Below, one piece after another: positions 56,441-64,000 of a stretch of DNA of 64,000 nt. Under the pieces are notes generated by a model that searched no databases, was not told the DNA's origin, and saw nothing but the letters and a program-made list of their open reading frames with translations. Within the stretch, counting starts at the first letter, position 1. The number at the start of each line of letters is the position of its first letter. The position numbers and the translations under genes are program-made. The DNA is from Jannaschia pohangensis (GTDB taxonomy: Bacteria; Pseudomonadota; Alphaproteobacteria; Rhodobacterales; Rhodobacteraceae). The stretch is from the NCBI RefSeq assembly GCF_900113875.1, contig NZ_FORA01000001.1, forward strand, positions 806,001 through 870,000, read 5' to 3'.

Positions 56441-57607
56441 CTAGGCAGGCACCGGACGCCGCCACAGCAGGGCAAGCGCCCCCAGAAGGATCGCCACCGC
56501 GATCAACGCCAGCACGGTCCAGCCCGGCCCCGTCACGATGGCCCCCGACGCAAAGGCGCAGACCGTCGCGGCCAGAGCGATGACGGTGTCATTCGCCCCC
56601 TGCGCCACCGCGCGATCCTCGGGCGGGGCGGCGGCGGCAAGCATCGAGGTCGCGCCGATGAACCCGAAGTTCCAGCCGAGCCCGAGCAGGACGAGCGACC
56701 CATAGAAATGCGCGCCCGTCAGGCCGCTCGCCGCGACCCCCGCCGACACCAGCAGCAGGGCCAGCCCCGCCCCTGCCACGGGGCGCGCCCCCAGACGCTG
56801 GATCACGAAGCCGGTGATGAAGCTCGGGGCGAACATGGCGACCACATGCCAGCGGATCACGTCGCCCGCCATCGCCTCGGACAGGCCCTGCCCGATCATG
56901 GCCAGCGGCGTGGGCGCCATCAGGAAGACCATCGTCCCCTGCGCGACGGCCCCCAGGGCCACGGCCGACAGGACGTCGGGGCGGCGCAGGATGGCGAGGG
57001 CGGCAATCCGGCCCAGGGGTTGCGACATCGGCGGCGGACCCAGACGCAGCGCCAGAAGCGGAAGAAGCCCGACAAGGCTGATGACGCTGATCGCCGCGTA
57101 GGCCCCGGCCAGCGGCACATCAAAGAGGCCGTCACGCGTCCAGATGAAGATCTGCGGCCCCGCAAAGGCCGCGACCAGCCCCGAGGTCAGCATCAGCGAA
57201 ATCGCCACCGGCTGCCACCGGGGCGGCACCACTTCGGCGGCGGCAAAGCGGAAATACTGATAGCAGGCCAGCGCCGCCCCAAGCATCAGATGCGCGGCAC
57301 AGAGCAGCGCGAAACTCCCCGTCATCAGGGCCCAGACCCCGACGACGCCCCCCAATGCGGCGCACCCCGCCCCCACCAGGAACCCGGCCCGCCGACCGAC
57401 CCGCCCCATCAAGAGCGAAAACGGACCCGCAGCGATCAGCCCGGCCAGGGTTTGCACCGCCGGCGGCATCGTGGCGAGGAAAGGCGACGGGGCCAGCATC
57501 AGCCCCGCCAGCCCGCCCAGGATAATGAGCATCGGCATGGCTGACGCGAGGATCGTGTTGGCCGTCAGAAGGCCGAGGTAGGCAGTCGTGGATCGGGGGG
57601 CGGTCAT
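56441..57607 (-). CDS. Major facilitator superfamily transporter
   Basis: The 388-residue inner-membrane protein has about 12 hydrophobic segments. Typical MFS loop motifs are reduced: GPFSLLMGRVGRRAGFLVGAG carries the motif A-like RxGRR between segments 2 and 3. It resembles drug/metabolite exporters of the DHA group. It is divergent from a GlxA-type AraC regulator with an operator-like region between them, so regulated efflux of a signal or toxic compound is likely, but the substrate is unknown. Confidence 0.88.
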   Translation of the reverse strand: MTAPRSTTAYLGLLTANTILASAMPMLIILGGLAGLMLAPSPFLATMPPAVQTLAGLIAAGPFSLLMGRVGRRAGFLVGAGCAALGGVVGVWALMTGSFALLCAAHLMLGAALACYQYFRFAAAEVVPPRWQPVAISLMLTSGLVAAFAGPQIFIWTRDGLFDVPLAGAYAAISVISLVGLLPLLALRLGPPPMSQPLGRIAALAILRRPDVLSAVALGAVAQGTMVFLMAPTPLAMIGQGLSEAMAGDVIRWHVVAMFAPSFITGFVIQRLGARPVAGAGLALLLVSAGVAASGLTGAHFYGSLVLLGLGWNFGFIGATSMLAAAAPPEDRAVAQGANDTVIALAATVCAFASGAIVTGPGWTVLALIAVAILLGALALLWRRPVPA

Positions 57608-57652
57608 GAAGGCTCCGGACGCAAGGGATGGACGCCCCCCTGCTTACCTGCG

Positions 57653-57677
57653 ACATGGAATGTCTGAAATGTCAGAC
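57653..57677. promoter_or_regulatory. Overlapping inverted repeats between the MFS and GlxA-type regulator genes
   Basis: GACAT-GGA-ATGTC (57653-57665) overlaps GTCTGA-AATG-TCAGAC (57662-57677), about 12-36 bases before the regulator start and 46 bases from the transporter start. Such nested dyads suit binding by the AraC-type regulator itself. Confidence 0.45.
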
Positions 57678-57688
57678 TGGCGTCAAAA

Positions 57689-58657
57689 ATGGACAAAGTC
57701 CCGACTGCCCGCACCCTCGACGTCCTGCTGTTTGATGGGGTCAATCTGCTGGATGTCGCCGGACCGGTGCAGGCCTTCGACACCGCGCGCTTCGATGGCC
57801 GCCCGGTCTATCGTCACCGCTACCTGTCGATCACGGGACGGGCGGTGCGGGCCAATTGCGGACTGACCCTCGGGGTGGCGGGCGGTCTGGCCGAGCGGGC
57901 GCCCGGGGCCGACCTCCTGATCCCGGGCGGGGACATCGACGATGTGGCCGCCTTCCCCGCGCTGCGGGCCGCGATCCGCGCCACGCTCGCCGCACCCGGC
58001 GATGCGCGCGTCATCTCCGTCTGTTCGGGCGCGCTGGCGCTGGCGGCGGCGGGCGTGCTCGACGGGCGGGTGGCGACGACCCATTGGTCGCGGCAGCGCG
58101 ACATCGCGCGGCACCCGGACGTCCGGTGGGATCTCGACCGGATCATGGCGGGCGACGGGCGGGTCTGGACCTCGGCCGGGGTGACGACGGGCATCGACCT
58201 CGCGCTGCACATCATCCGCGCCGACTGCGGCAAGGCGGCGGCGCTGGCGGTGGCGCGCGAACTGGTGGTGCAACTGCGGCGCACGGGCGGGCAGAGCCAA
58301 TACGCCATGCATCTGGCCGGGCAATTCACCGACGACGACGCCCTGACCCGGCTCATCGAGGCGGTGCTGGCCGCGCCCGCCCGCGACTGGACGCTCGACA
58401 CGCTCGGGGCCGAGGCGGGAATGAACCCGCGCACCCTGTCGCGCCGCTTCCGGCAGGCGATGGACATGACCCCCGTCGGCTTCGTCGAACGGACCCGCGT
58501 CGACCATGCCCGGGGCCTGCTGCTCGGGGGGCTTGCCGCCAAACGGGTGGCCGTCGACGCGGGCTTCGGCGACCTGCAACGCATGCGCCGCGCTTTCCAG
58601 CGACAACTCGGCGTCGGCGTGCGCGACTATGCCGACGCCTTCCGCGACGGGGCCTGA
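57689..58657 (+). CDS. GlxA-type transcriptional regulator (DJ-1/PfpI sensor plus AraC HTH)
   Basis: The 322-residue protein has an N-terminal class I glutamine-amidotransferase-like/DJ-1 domain (DVLLFDGVNLLDVAGPVQAF; ADLLIPGGD; the nucleophile elbow VISVCSGALALAAAG with Cys at about 113). Its C-terminal AraC pair of HTH motifs includes WTLDTLGAEAGMNPRTLSRRF and KRVAVDAGFGDLQRMRRAFQRQLG. It likely controls the divergent MFS gene. The inducer is unknown. The ribosome site is weak. Confidence 0.92.
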   Translation: MDKVPTARTLDVLLFDGVNLLDVAGPVQAFDTARFDGRPVYRHRYLSITGRAVRANCGLTLGVAGGLAERAPGADLLIPGGDIDDVAAFPALRAAIRATLAAPGDARVISVCSGALALAAAGVLDGRVATTHWSRQRDIARHPDVRWDLDRIMAGDGRVWTSAGVTTGIDLALHIIRADCGKAAALAVARELVVQLRRTGGQSQYAMHLAGQFTDDDALTRLIEAVLAAPARDWTLDTLGAEAGMNPRTLSRRFRQAMDMTPVGFVERTRVDHARGLLLGGLAAKRVAVDAGFGDLQRMRRAFQRQLGVGVRDYADAFRDGA

Positions 58658-58743
58658 GCGCGAAAATCCAGCCATCCGCACTGGACGTCCGCCGCCCGGC
58701 CCCCCACAAAGGCCGCAATCACAGTCAGATGCGAGCACTCCCG

Positions 58744-59784
58744 ATGCGCCACGTCCCCCTTGGCCAGACCGACACGATTTCTGAGATCATGCTCGGCACC
58801 ATGACCTACGGCACCCAGACCCCCGAAGACGACGCGCACCGCCAGATGGACATGGCCGTCGATGCCGGCGTGACCTGGGTCGACACCGCGCATCTCTACC
58901 CGGTCAATCCGATCAGCTCCGAAACCCTGGGGCTGACCGAACAGATCGTGGGCCGCTGGCTGGCCAAGGGCAACTCGGGCAAGATGCGGGTCGCGACCAA
59001 GCACCTGGGCGCCGGCGGCTATCTCCCCGGCGGCCAGATCACCGCCGAAACCATCGCCACCTGTATCGACGACAGCCTGACGCGACTCCGGGCCGAGACC
59101 ATCGACCTCTACCAACTCCACTGGCCCAATCGCGGCAGCTTCCACTTCCGCCAGAACTGGACCTACCGGCCCAAGGGCGGCCGCGACGCGATCCTGCAGA
59201 ACATGGCCGATTGCATGGGCGCGCTCGAAGACGCGAGCGCCAGCGGCAAGATCCGCGCCTTCGGCCTGTCCAACGAATCGACCTGGGGCATGGACCAATG
59301 GCTGACCCTGGCCAGCGGGGACGACGGCGGCGATGGCCCCGCCCGCCCGGTCTCGATCCAGAACGAATATTCGCTGCTCTGCCGTCTGGCCGATACCGAC
59401 CTGGCCGAGCTGATGGCCTATGAACAGGTGACGATGCTGGCCTTTTCGCCGCTGGCCACGGGCCTGCTGACCGGCAAGTACCAGAACGGCGCGCTGCCCG
59501 ACGGGTCGCGGCGGGCGATCAACGGCAACCTGGGCGGGCGCTGGTCCGACCGGGTGGAGGGGGCGGTGGCGCTCTACCTCGACCTTGCCGCCGAACATGG
59601 GGTCGACCCGGTGCATATGGCGCTGGCCTGGCTGCAAACCCGGCCCTTCGCCTGTTCCGCCATCCTTGGCGCGACCACGACGGCCCAATTGGAGCACGCG
59701 CTCAAGGCGCAGGACATGACCCTGTCCGACGAATTGGTCACTGCCATCGACGACGCGAACCGCAGCTATCCCCTGCCCTACTGA
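58744..59784 (+). CDS. Aldo/keto reductase, Tas-like
   Basis: The 346-residue NADPH-dependent reductase has the AKR tetrad in order: Asp and Tyr in VDTAHLYP, Lys in VATKHLG, His in LYQLHWP. The insert NRGSFHFRQNWTYRPKGG and the length match E. coli Tas (346 residues). Cofactor segment LAFSPLATGLLTGKY and C-terminal SAILGATTTAQLEHAL are normal. An ATG at 58729 is an alternative start. Its 3' end overlaps the convergent nucleotidyltransferase gene by 7 bases. Confidence 0.9.
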   Translation: MRHVPLGQTDTISEIMLGTMTYGTQTPEDDAHRQMDMAVDAGVTWVDTAHLYPVNPISSETLGLTEQIVGRWLAKGNSGKMRVATKHLGAGGYLPGGQITAETIATCIDDSLTRLRAETIDLYQLHWPNRGSFHFRQNWTYRPKGGRDAILQNMADCMGALEDASASGKIRAFGLSNESTWGMDQWLTLASGDDGGDGPARPVSIQNEYSLLCRLADTDLAELMAYEQVTMLAFSPLATGLLTGKYQNGALPDGSRRAINGNLGGRWSDRVEGAVALYLDLAAEHGVDPVHMALAWLQTRPFACSAILGATTTAQLEHALKAQDMTLSDELVTAIDDANRSYPLPY

Positions 59785-60602
59785 CCGGCGGGGGTCGACG
59801 ACGGCAGGTCCAGGTCCATCGCCTTGCGCAGATGCGCACGGGTCGCCGCCTCGAACGCCTCGGGCCAGTCCAGCGCCAGCCGCTCCGACATCTCGCGCGC
59901 CAGCGGCAGCAGGATCGCCGCATAGGCCATATAGGCCTCCGTGACTTCGGGCAGGCGCGCGGGCGGCTGCGGCAGAGCCAGAAGCACCGCCATCCGGTCG
60001 GGCCGGATCAGCCGCGACAGATGCAGAACGCCGCCCCGGTCGGCCAGCGGGCACTCCTCCTGCATCAACTGGGTCGCCGCATCGCGCAGCAGGTTCAACC
60101 CCCAGAGGAGCGTCACCACCTCCTTCCGCCCGGCGCCGAGCGGCAGCAGGCCGATGATGCGGATGATCTCGCGGCTCAGACGGGCGACCCTGGCGGGGTC
60201 GGGTTCGGCCGCCGGCAAACTGGCGGGCATCGCCGACCACAGATCCGCCGGATCATGCAACGGCACCAGCAAATCCCGCGCCCGCCGATCAAGCCCCGGC
60301 ACGACGAACAGATCCACGCGCAGCCAATCTTCGGTGATCGCATTGACCAGCGTACCACCCCAATCGCGCCGATCCCAATGCACGATGGGCAGCGCCGCCC
60401 CAAGCGCCGCCTGCCAGGCGCTGCCCACATCGGCCAGCGCATCTGCCTCCGCCACGGCAAGCAAGTCGATATCGCTGAAGGCATCGGCGGCACCGCGCCC
60501 GTGACTGCCCGCCAGAAACAGCGCGGTCAGCCCAGGCGTTTCGATCAGACGCTCCAGCGGCGCGATCAGGCGCGCATCGGGGACCGCCCCGAACTCTGTC
60601 AT
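59778..60602 (-). CDS. Nucleotidyltransferase-domain protein
   Basis: The 274-residue protein has the polymerase-beta-like NT signature AGSHGRGAADAFSDIDLLAV (GS, then DxD; about residues 31-50) and a third carboxylate in DWLRVDLFVV. The C-terminal half is helical (ALPQPPARLPEVTEAYMAYAAILLPLAREM), resembling kanamycin- or aminoglycoside-type adenylyltransferases, but the substrate is unknown. The start at 60602 overlaps the upstream DUF1499 stop by 4 bases. It is third in the minus-strand run led by glycerate kinase. Confidence 0.82.
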   Translation of the reverse strand: MTEFGAVPDARLIAPLERLIETPGLTALFLAGSHGRGAADAFSDIDLLAVAEADALADVGSAWQAALGAALPIVHWDRRDWGGTLVNAITEDWLRVDLFVVPGLDRRARDLLVPLHDPADLWSAMPASLPAAEPDPARVARLSREIIRIIGLLPLGAGRKEVVTLLWGLNLLRDAATQLMQEECPLADRGGVLHLSRLIRPDRMAVLLALPQPPARLPEVTEAYMAYAAILLPLAREMSERLALDWPEAFEAATRAHLRKAMDLDLPSSTPAGQ

Positions 60603-61051
60603 GCCCCGAGGGCCGTCAACCACCGTTCCAGCCGCGCCCTGTTCACTCCCAGGTCCGACTGGCCATAGCGAGACCGGCTCCACAGGATCAGGCCCGTCCG
60701 CTCTCCGGTCGGGACGGCCTTGACCGTGATCGCATCGGGATAGCCCATCAGCCGGCTGCGCTGCACATAGGTCACCCAGCCTTCATCCGGCGATCCGGCC
60801 AGCCTTGTCGTTCCCGGCTCGGCCATGGCGACGGCGTCGAGGCGGGCCATCACGTCCTCCGTGGTTCCGTCCAAGACGACCGCATCCCGGTCGCCGCCGG
60901 GCCCGATCATGTAGTCATTGGGCTTGCCGGTGCGTTCGGCCCCCTCGGGGTCGACGTGCCATTCGGCGGCATCCATGGGGGCCAGCCGGACGTATCCCAT
61001 CCCGGCAATGGCGGCGGCAAGCGCCGCAAGCAAGAGCGTTCGTTTCATCAT
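60599..61051 (-). CDS. DUF1499 family protein, membrane-anchored
   Basis: The 150-residue product has an N-terminal signal or anchor (LLLAALAAAIAGMGYVRL) and the DUF1499 core, ending in the typical ILWSRSRYGQSDLGVNRARLERWLTAL. The family is widespread with no settled role; some members are linked to membrane lipids. It overlaps genes on both sides by 4 bases, so the three genes from glycerate kinase to nucleotidyltransferase form one transcript. Confidence 0.85.
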   Translation of the reverse strand: MMKRTLLLAALAAAIAGMGYVRLAPMDAAEWHVDPEGAERTGKPNDYMIGPGGDRDAVVLDGTTEDVMARLDAVAMAEPGTTRLAGSPDEGWVTYVQRSRLMGYPDAITVKAVPTGERTGLILWSRSRYGQSDLGVNRARLERWLTALGA

Positions 61052-62298
61052 GTTGTCCTATCTAGCGGGCCTGCGTCGCCTGTCACGCGATCTTTGCCCC
61101 GCGACCCTCCGACCCGCAGCACTTGAAGGTCGGCGACATTGGTCCCCGTGCCTCCCGTCATCAACAGGTCGCCCGCCGCCGCCAGCACCGGATAGCTATC
61201 GTTGCGCGCCAGCGCGGCCTCTGCGTCCAGTCCCGCCGCCGCGATCCGGCTCAGCGTGCCGTCATCGACCAGGGCCCCCGCCGCATCGGTCGGCCCGTCG
61301 CGCCCGTCCGTGCCCCCCGACAGAAAGGCCCAAGGCCGACCCAGATCGCCAAGCGCCAGCGCAACGCGCAACGCCAGCTCCTGATTGCGACCGCCCCGCC
61401 CGTCGCCGCGCAGGATCACCGTCGTCTCCCCGCCCCAGAGCGTCAGGCCCGGGCCGCGCCGCGCCACCGCTGCGACCCGTGCGGCGGCGTCCGCCACGTC
61501 GCCCTCCAGCGGCACGGGGTCGAGCGTGGCGCCCGGTGCCGCTGCCAGCATCGCCTCTGCCGAAAGGCGGTTCGACCCGATCAGCCGCGTCTCGCCAAGG
61601 GGCGTCACCGCCCCACCCGCCTGACCCAGTGCCAGGCGGCAACTCTCCGGAATCCGCTCCCACAGGTCGGACTTGCGCAACAGCTCCACCGCCGCCCCCG
61701 GTCCACCCAGAGGTGCGACCGTCGGACCCGAGGCGATGGCCGACAGATCGTCGCCCACCACATCCGACAGGATCAGGGACGTGACCGTCGCCGGGGCCGC
61801 CGCGCGGGCCAGCCCGCCCCCCTTCAGGCGGCTCAGGTTCTGTCGCACAAGGTTCATCGCCCGGATATCCAGCCCCGCCGCCAGCAGAAGGCGCGACACC
61901 TCCGCCTTGTCGGCGAGGCTCACGCCCGCGACCGGGGCCGCGGCCAGCGCCGACCCCCCGCCCGAGATCAGCGCAAGGCAGGTCTGCCCGGCCCCGAGGG
62001 CCCCCACGGCCTCCAGCACCGCCTCACCGGCGGCCAAGGATCCCGCATCGGGCACCGGATGCCCGCCCACCAGCACGTTCGCGCCCGCCACATCCTCGGC
62101 GTTCTCGGGGTTGGTCACGATCAGACAGGGGACACCCGGAAAGGCCGCCAGCGCGGCCCGCGCCATCGCGACCCCCGCCTTGCCGATCGACACGATGAGG
62201 TCGGGCCGCGCGATCCCCGGTAGCGCGCCGTCGACCGCGCGTCCGGGGTCGGCCCGCCGCACGCCCGCCATGAAGATGTCCGTCAACCCGTCGCGCAT
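61048..62298 (-). CDS. Glycerate 2-kinase (DUF4147/MOFRL family)
   Basis: The 416-residue enzyme phosphorylates glycerate to 2-phosphoglycerate. The N-terminal DUF4147 domain shows SIGKAGVAMARAAL, GGHPVPDAGS, LALISGGGSALAAAP and LSDVVGDDLSAIASGPTV. The C-terminal MOFRL domain has GGETTVILRGDGRGGRNQELAL and SGGTDGRDGPTDAAGALVD. The GGTGTNV near the end closes the family pattern. It heads a three-gene run. In relatives this step serves serine-cycle, tartrate or photorespiratory glycerate; the feed here is not shown. Confidence 0.92.
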   Translation of the reverse strand: MRDGLTDIFMAGVRRADPGRAVDGALPGIARPDLIVSIGKAGVAMARAALAAFPGVPCLIVTNPENAEDVAGANVLVGGHPVPDAGSLAAGEAVLEAVGALGAGQTCLALISGGGSALAAAPVAGVSLADKAEVSRLLLAAGLDIRAMNLVRQNLSRLKGGGLARAAAPATVTSLILSDVVGDDLSAIASGPTVAPLGGPGAAVELLRKSDLWERIPESCRLALGQAGGAVTPLGETRLIGSNRLSAEAMLAAAPGATLDPVPLEGDVADAAARVAAVARRGPGLTLWGGETTVILRGDGRGGRNQELALRVALALGDLGRPWAFLSGGTDGRDGPTDAAGALVDDGTLSRIAAAGLDAEAALARNDSYPVLAAAGDLLMTGGTGTNVADLQVLRVGGSRGKDRVTGDAGPLDRTT

Positions 62299-62364
62299 GT
62301 GGCAGCCCCCGCTCTCTGGCCCGCAGTCCTGCGTCCCATGTGCGCCCTGTCAAGCGGTCGAAAA

Positions 62365-62415
62365 ACGTCCGACGCAGATCCGACGTGGATCACCCGTGCA
62401 TCATACGTGAAATCC
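62365..62415 (-). repeat. Dispersed ~51-base intergenic repeat (family 2, copy 2)
   Basis: On the minus strand the element starts GGATTTCA, continues CACGGGTGATC and ACGTCGGAT, and ends CGTCGGACGT; it differs from copy 1 (32661) at seven positions by my alignment. It lies between the tRNA-Leu gene and the glycerate kinase start. Confidence 0.7.
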
Positions 62416-62458
62416 AGCCGGGATTTGCGCGCCCGGCCCGCGCGTTTCAAGGGGGAAA

Positions 62459-62543
62459 TGGTGCGGGTGAAGGGACTCGAACCCCCACGCCTCGCGGCGC
62501 CAGAACCTAAATCTGGTGCGTCTACCAATTCCGCCACACCCGC
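62459..62543 (-). tRNA. tRNA-Leu (anticodon UAG)
   Basis: The minus-strand RNA begins GCGGGTGTGGCGGAATTGG and ends with CACCCGC pairing the acceptor stem, then A and an encoded CCA. The anticodon arm CCAGA-TTTAGGT-TCTGG gives UAG. There is a long variable arm (GCGCCGCGAGGCG region) and a GGTTCGAGTCC T-arm, as in class II tRNAs. It reads CUA/CUG-type leucine codons. Length is 85 bases with CCA. Confidence 0.96.
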
Positions 62544-62675
62544 ATTCGCTCGCCATAGCATTCTAACATTCAACCCGAAAGGGCCACCAAGAGTCCCCGT
62601 GCCCGCCCCGTTCTTGCCCCATTTGGACGCCACCAAAGTGTCAGAGAAAAGACATAGAGAGACAGGATCACTGCC

Positions 62676-63191
62676 ATGACCGTCCAGCTTCGCAAAAACG
62701 CCGATACGCTTGCCGCAACCGACGCCGTCCCTGTCGATCTGGCTGGTTTCGCCATCAAGGGTGGCGTCGCCCTGGGCTCGATCATCCTGACCGCACGCGG
62801 CGAAGTCGCCGTCGAGGACCTTCGGGTCGGTGACCGGATCATCACCCGCGAACGCGGAATGGCGACCCTGCGCGCGATCACGACCGTGACCTCGCCCGCC
62901 TGCACCATCCGCGCCGACAGCCTGGGCCTCGCCCGGCCCGAGCGGGACATCACCGTCGCCGCCGATCAGCATGTCGCCATCCGCGACTGGCGCGCCGATG
63001 CCCTCTTCGGCGTCCAGTCCGCCCTCGTGCCCGCCGCACGCCTGGCCGATGGCAAGCAGATCGCCGTTTTCGGCGAGACGCTCGCCTATCAGCTGAACCT
63101 CGGCGCCCCCCTGACGATTTACGCCAACGGTCTGGAAACCCCGACGGGTCGCACCGAGAAGGACCTGATCGACCTGACCGCCGACATTTGA
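62676..63191 (+). CDS. Stand-alone Hint-domain protein 1 (no apparent nucleophile)
   Basis: The 171-residue protein matches the Hint (hedgehog/intein) fold found alone or in fusions in this order: IILTARGEVAVEDLRVGDR and IITRERGMATLRAI correspond to the VxTxxGxxxVExLxxGDxV pattern, and VAADQHVAIRDW holds the block B His. The position where active Hint domains carry Cys/Ser (CFAPGT type) reads GVALGS, so no splicing or cleavage nucleophile is visible, and no C-terminal Asn is seen. It is paralogous to the gene at 63369. Possibly a regulatory or binding remnant. Confidence 0.75.
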   Translation: MTVQLRKNADTLAATDAVPVDLAGFAIKGGVALGSIILTARGEVAVEDLRVGDRIITRERGMATLRAITTVTSPACTIRADSLGLARPERDITVAADQHVAIRDWRADALFGVQSALVPAARLADGKQIAVFGETLAYQLNLGAPLTIYANGLETPTGRTEKDLIDLTADI

Positions 63192-63223
63192 CCCAAAAGA
63201 TTTTTGCTTGGTTTCGAACGACC

Positions 63224-63254
63224 GAAGGCCCGCCCCGTAAAAGGACGGGCCTTC
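63224..63254 (+). terminator. Stem-loop between the two Hint-domain genes
   Basis: Nine-base stem GAAGGCCCG/CGGGCCTTC with a 13-base loop. No clear T-run follows, so termination is tentative. Confidence 0.45.
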
Positions 63255-63368
63255 GCTCATTTCGACGGTCCGGTTCGGGACGATTAACGGGTCTGCAACA
63301 CCCTGTGTGGCAATGATGGGCCTCGGCACGATTCTCCGTGCCAGACGAATGACCGGGGGCTAGGCTGG

Positions 63369-63893
63369 ATGGCACAAGAAGCGAACAATCGCACGAGCAG
63401 TGACATGACAGTCGTCTCCCCTCCCTCCGCGCCTTTGGGCGTGCCGGTCCTGCGTGACCATAGCCTCCGCCACGCGCTGCCTTCCGGCAGCCATGTCCTG
63501 ACCGCACGCGGCGAGACTCTGGTCGAGGCGTTGGTGCCGGGCGACCGGGTCATCACCCGCGACTACGGTATCGTCCCCCTGCGTCGCGTGATCCGGGGGG
63601 TAGCGCCGGCGGGGTCGACCATGGTGCTGTTCCCGGCGGGCAGCATGGGATGGGGTCGCCCCGAACGCAATATCCTGCTGCCGCTCGATCAACCCATCGT
63701 CCTGCGCGACTGGCGCGCCCGGTCCCTCTTCGGTGCACGCGAAGCGCGGGTGGCGGCGGTGCGTCTGGTCGATGGGGCCATCATCCGGCAGGTGGCCGCC
63801 CCTGCGGGGTCGATCTGGTCGCTGATCCTGGACCGCCCTTCGGCGATCTACGTCGATGGCCTCGAAGTGGTGACTGCCTCGAACGCCGCCTGA
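63369..63893 (+). CDS. Stand-alone Hint-domain protein 2
   Basis: The 174-residue product aligns with the preceding Hint protein: HVLTARGETLVEALVPGDRVITRDYG, GRPERNILLPLDQPIVLRDWRARSLFGA and the AIYVDGLEV end match ILTARGEVAVEDL, ARPERDITVAADQHVAIRDWRADALFGV and TIYANGLET. The nucleophile position is again not Cys (ALPSGS), and the block B His is replaced by Pro (DQPIVLRDW). It is thus the more degenerate copy. The ATG at 63369 is used; ATG 63405 is also possible. Its last 45 bases overlap a convergent minus-strand frame. Confidence 0.72.
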   Translation: MAQEANNRTSSDMTVVSPPSAPLGVPVLRDHSLRHALPSGSHVLTARGETLVEALVPGDRVITRDYGIVPLRRVIRGVAPAGSTMVLFPAGSMGWGRPERNILLPLDQPIVLRDWRARSLFGAREARVAAVRLVDGAIIRQVAAPAGSIWSLILDRPSAIYVDGLEVVTASNAA

Positions 63894-64000
63894 TCGCTCG
63901 CCAGCCTGCGCAGGACGGCGGGCAAGGCTTCTGGCAGGTCTTCGGCGATCAATCCCGGACCGAAGGCAAACGCTGCCTCCAGATGCAGCCAGGCGGCCGA
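63848..64000 (-). CDS. C-terminal part of an unidentified minus-strand gene (runs out of window)
   Basis: An open minus-strand frame enters from the right edge and ends with TAG at 63848-63850. Its 50 residues (AAWLHLEAAFAFGPGLIAED, then LPEALPAVLRRLASDQAAFEAV) look like helical protein with normal high-GC3 codons up to about 63900, then a less typical tail overlapping the Hint gene. I cannot name it. Confidence 0.45.
   Translation of the reverse strand, partial: SAAWLHLEAAFAFGPGLIAEDLPEALPAVLRRLASDQAAFEAVTTSRPST

Noticed and set aside
62299-62458. Possible phage or island attachment site next to tRNA-Leu
   Set aside because: No repeat of the tRNA 3' end and no integrase were seen on either side; the only repeat there is the dispersed family 2 element.

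Overview
The window is high-GC DNA from an alphaproteobacterium, most likely a marine member of the Rhodobacterales (Roseobacter group). The gene neighbourhoods support this: a siroheme synthase / DUF2849 / sulfite reductase / APS reductase / DUF934 / ferredoxin-NADP reductase cluster with a divergent Lrp-type regulator, CoxSLM and CoxDE homologues, an LdtR-like MarR regulator, stand-alone Hint-domain proteins, and dispersed GC-rich palindromes ending in a GGGATATTT-like box. No rRNA, CRISPR array, insertion sequence or prophage was seen. One tRNA gene (Leu, anticodon UAG) is present.

Layout. 1-1.6 kb: two ATPases of a dipeptide/oligopeptide ABC importer (minus strand, the second cut by the window edge). 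1.7-9.7 kb: ArgE-type deacylase, a secreted unknown, an orphan Stealth sugar-phosphotransferase, an M20 amidohydrolase, an acyl-CoA synthetase with a lipoprotein, and a ZntB-like transporter. 9.7-12.5 kb: a coupled run moaA / Fe-S protein / SixA-like phosphatase / GFA-family zinc protein; the last two share a nearly identical C-terminal tail. 12.7-13.7 kb: a secreted RTX calcium-binding protein behind an AT-rich leader. 13.8-19.8 kb: assimilatory sulfur reduction operon. 19.8-22.4 kb: RraA-like protein, an extreme alanine-rich membrane-anchored protein, and infC with an ATC start. 22.4-31.4 kb: form II CO-dehydrogenase-like subunits (S, L, a small membrane protein, M), an OmpA-family protein with a Pro/Ala/Glu linker, DUF1203, and the maturation pair CoxE/CoxD. 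31.4-37.5 kb: glutaryl-CoA dehydrogenase, a PQQ-type sugar dehydrogenase coupled to a dihaem cytochrome c, YceI, a BNR/sortilin-like propeller, and a PRC-barrel protein. 37.7-43.8 kb: rpsF-rpsR-rplI, periplasmic CpdB, a second PQQ-type dehydrogenase, trigger factor. 44-51.4 kb: LdtR-like regulator, sdhE with an XRE regulator, an aspartate aminotransferase, and a chain of four secreted EF-hand paralogues followed by three small proteins; then a shortened cation-diffusion transporter and its MerR regulator. 51.5-55.2 kb: DUF4123 adaptor, a putative caspase-fold effector and probable immunity proteins. 55.3-64 kb: exonuclease III, a gene interrupted by a stop codon, MFS exporter, GlxA-type AraC regulator, Tas-like aldo/keto reductase, nucleotidyltransferase, DUF1499, glycerate 2-kinase, tRNA-Leu, and two Hint-domain proteins.

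The least conventional parts are: the four-gene periplasmic EF-hand cassette, in which each gene overlaps the next by four bases; the orphan type VI secretion-like effector module whose middle protein shows a His-Gly / Ala-Cys clan CD protease signature; the shared C-terminal tail of two unrelated neighbouring enzymes; and two dispersed intergenic repeat families. All functional statements come from reading motifs and neighbourhoods; no database search was possible.
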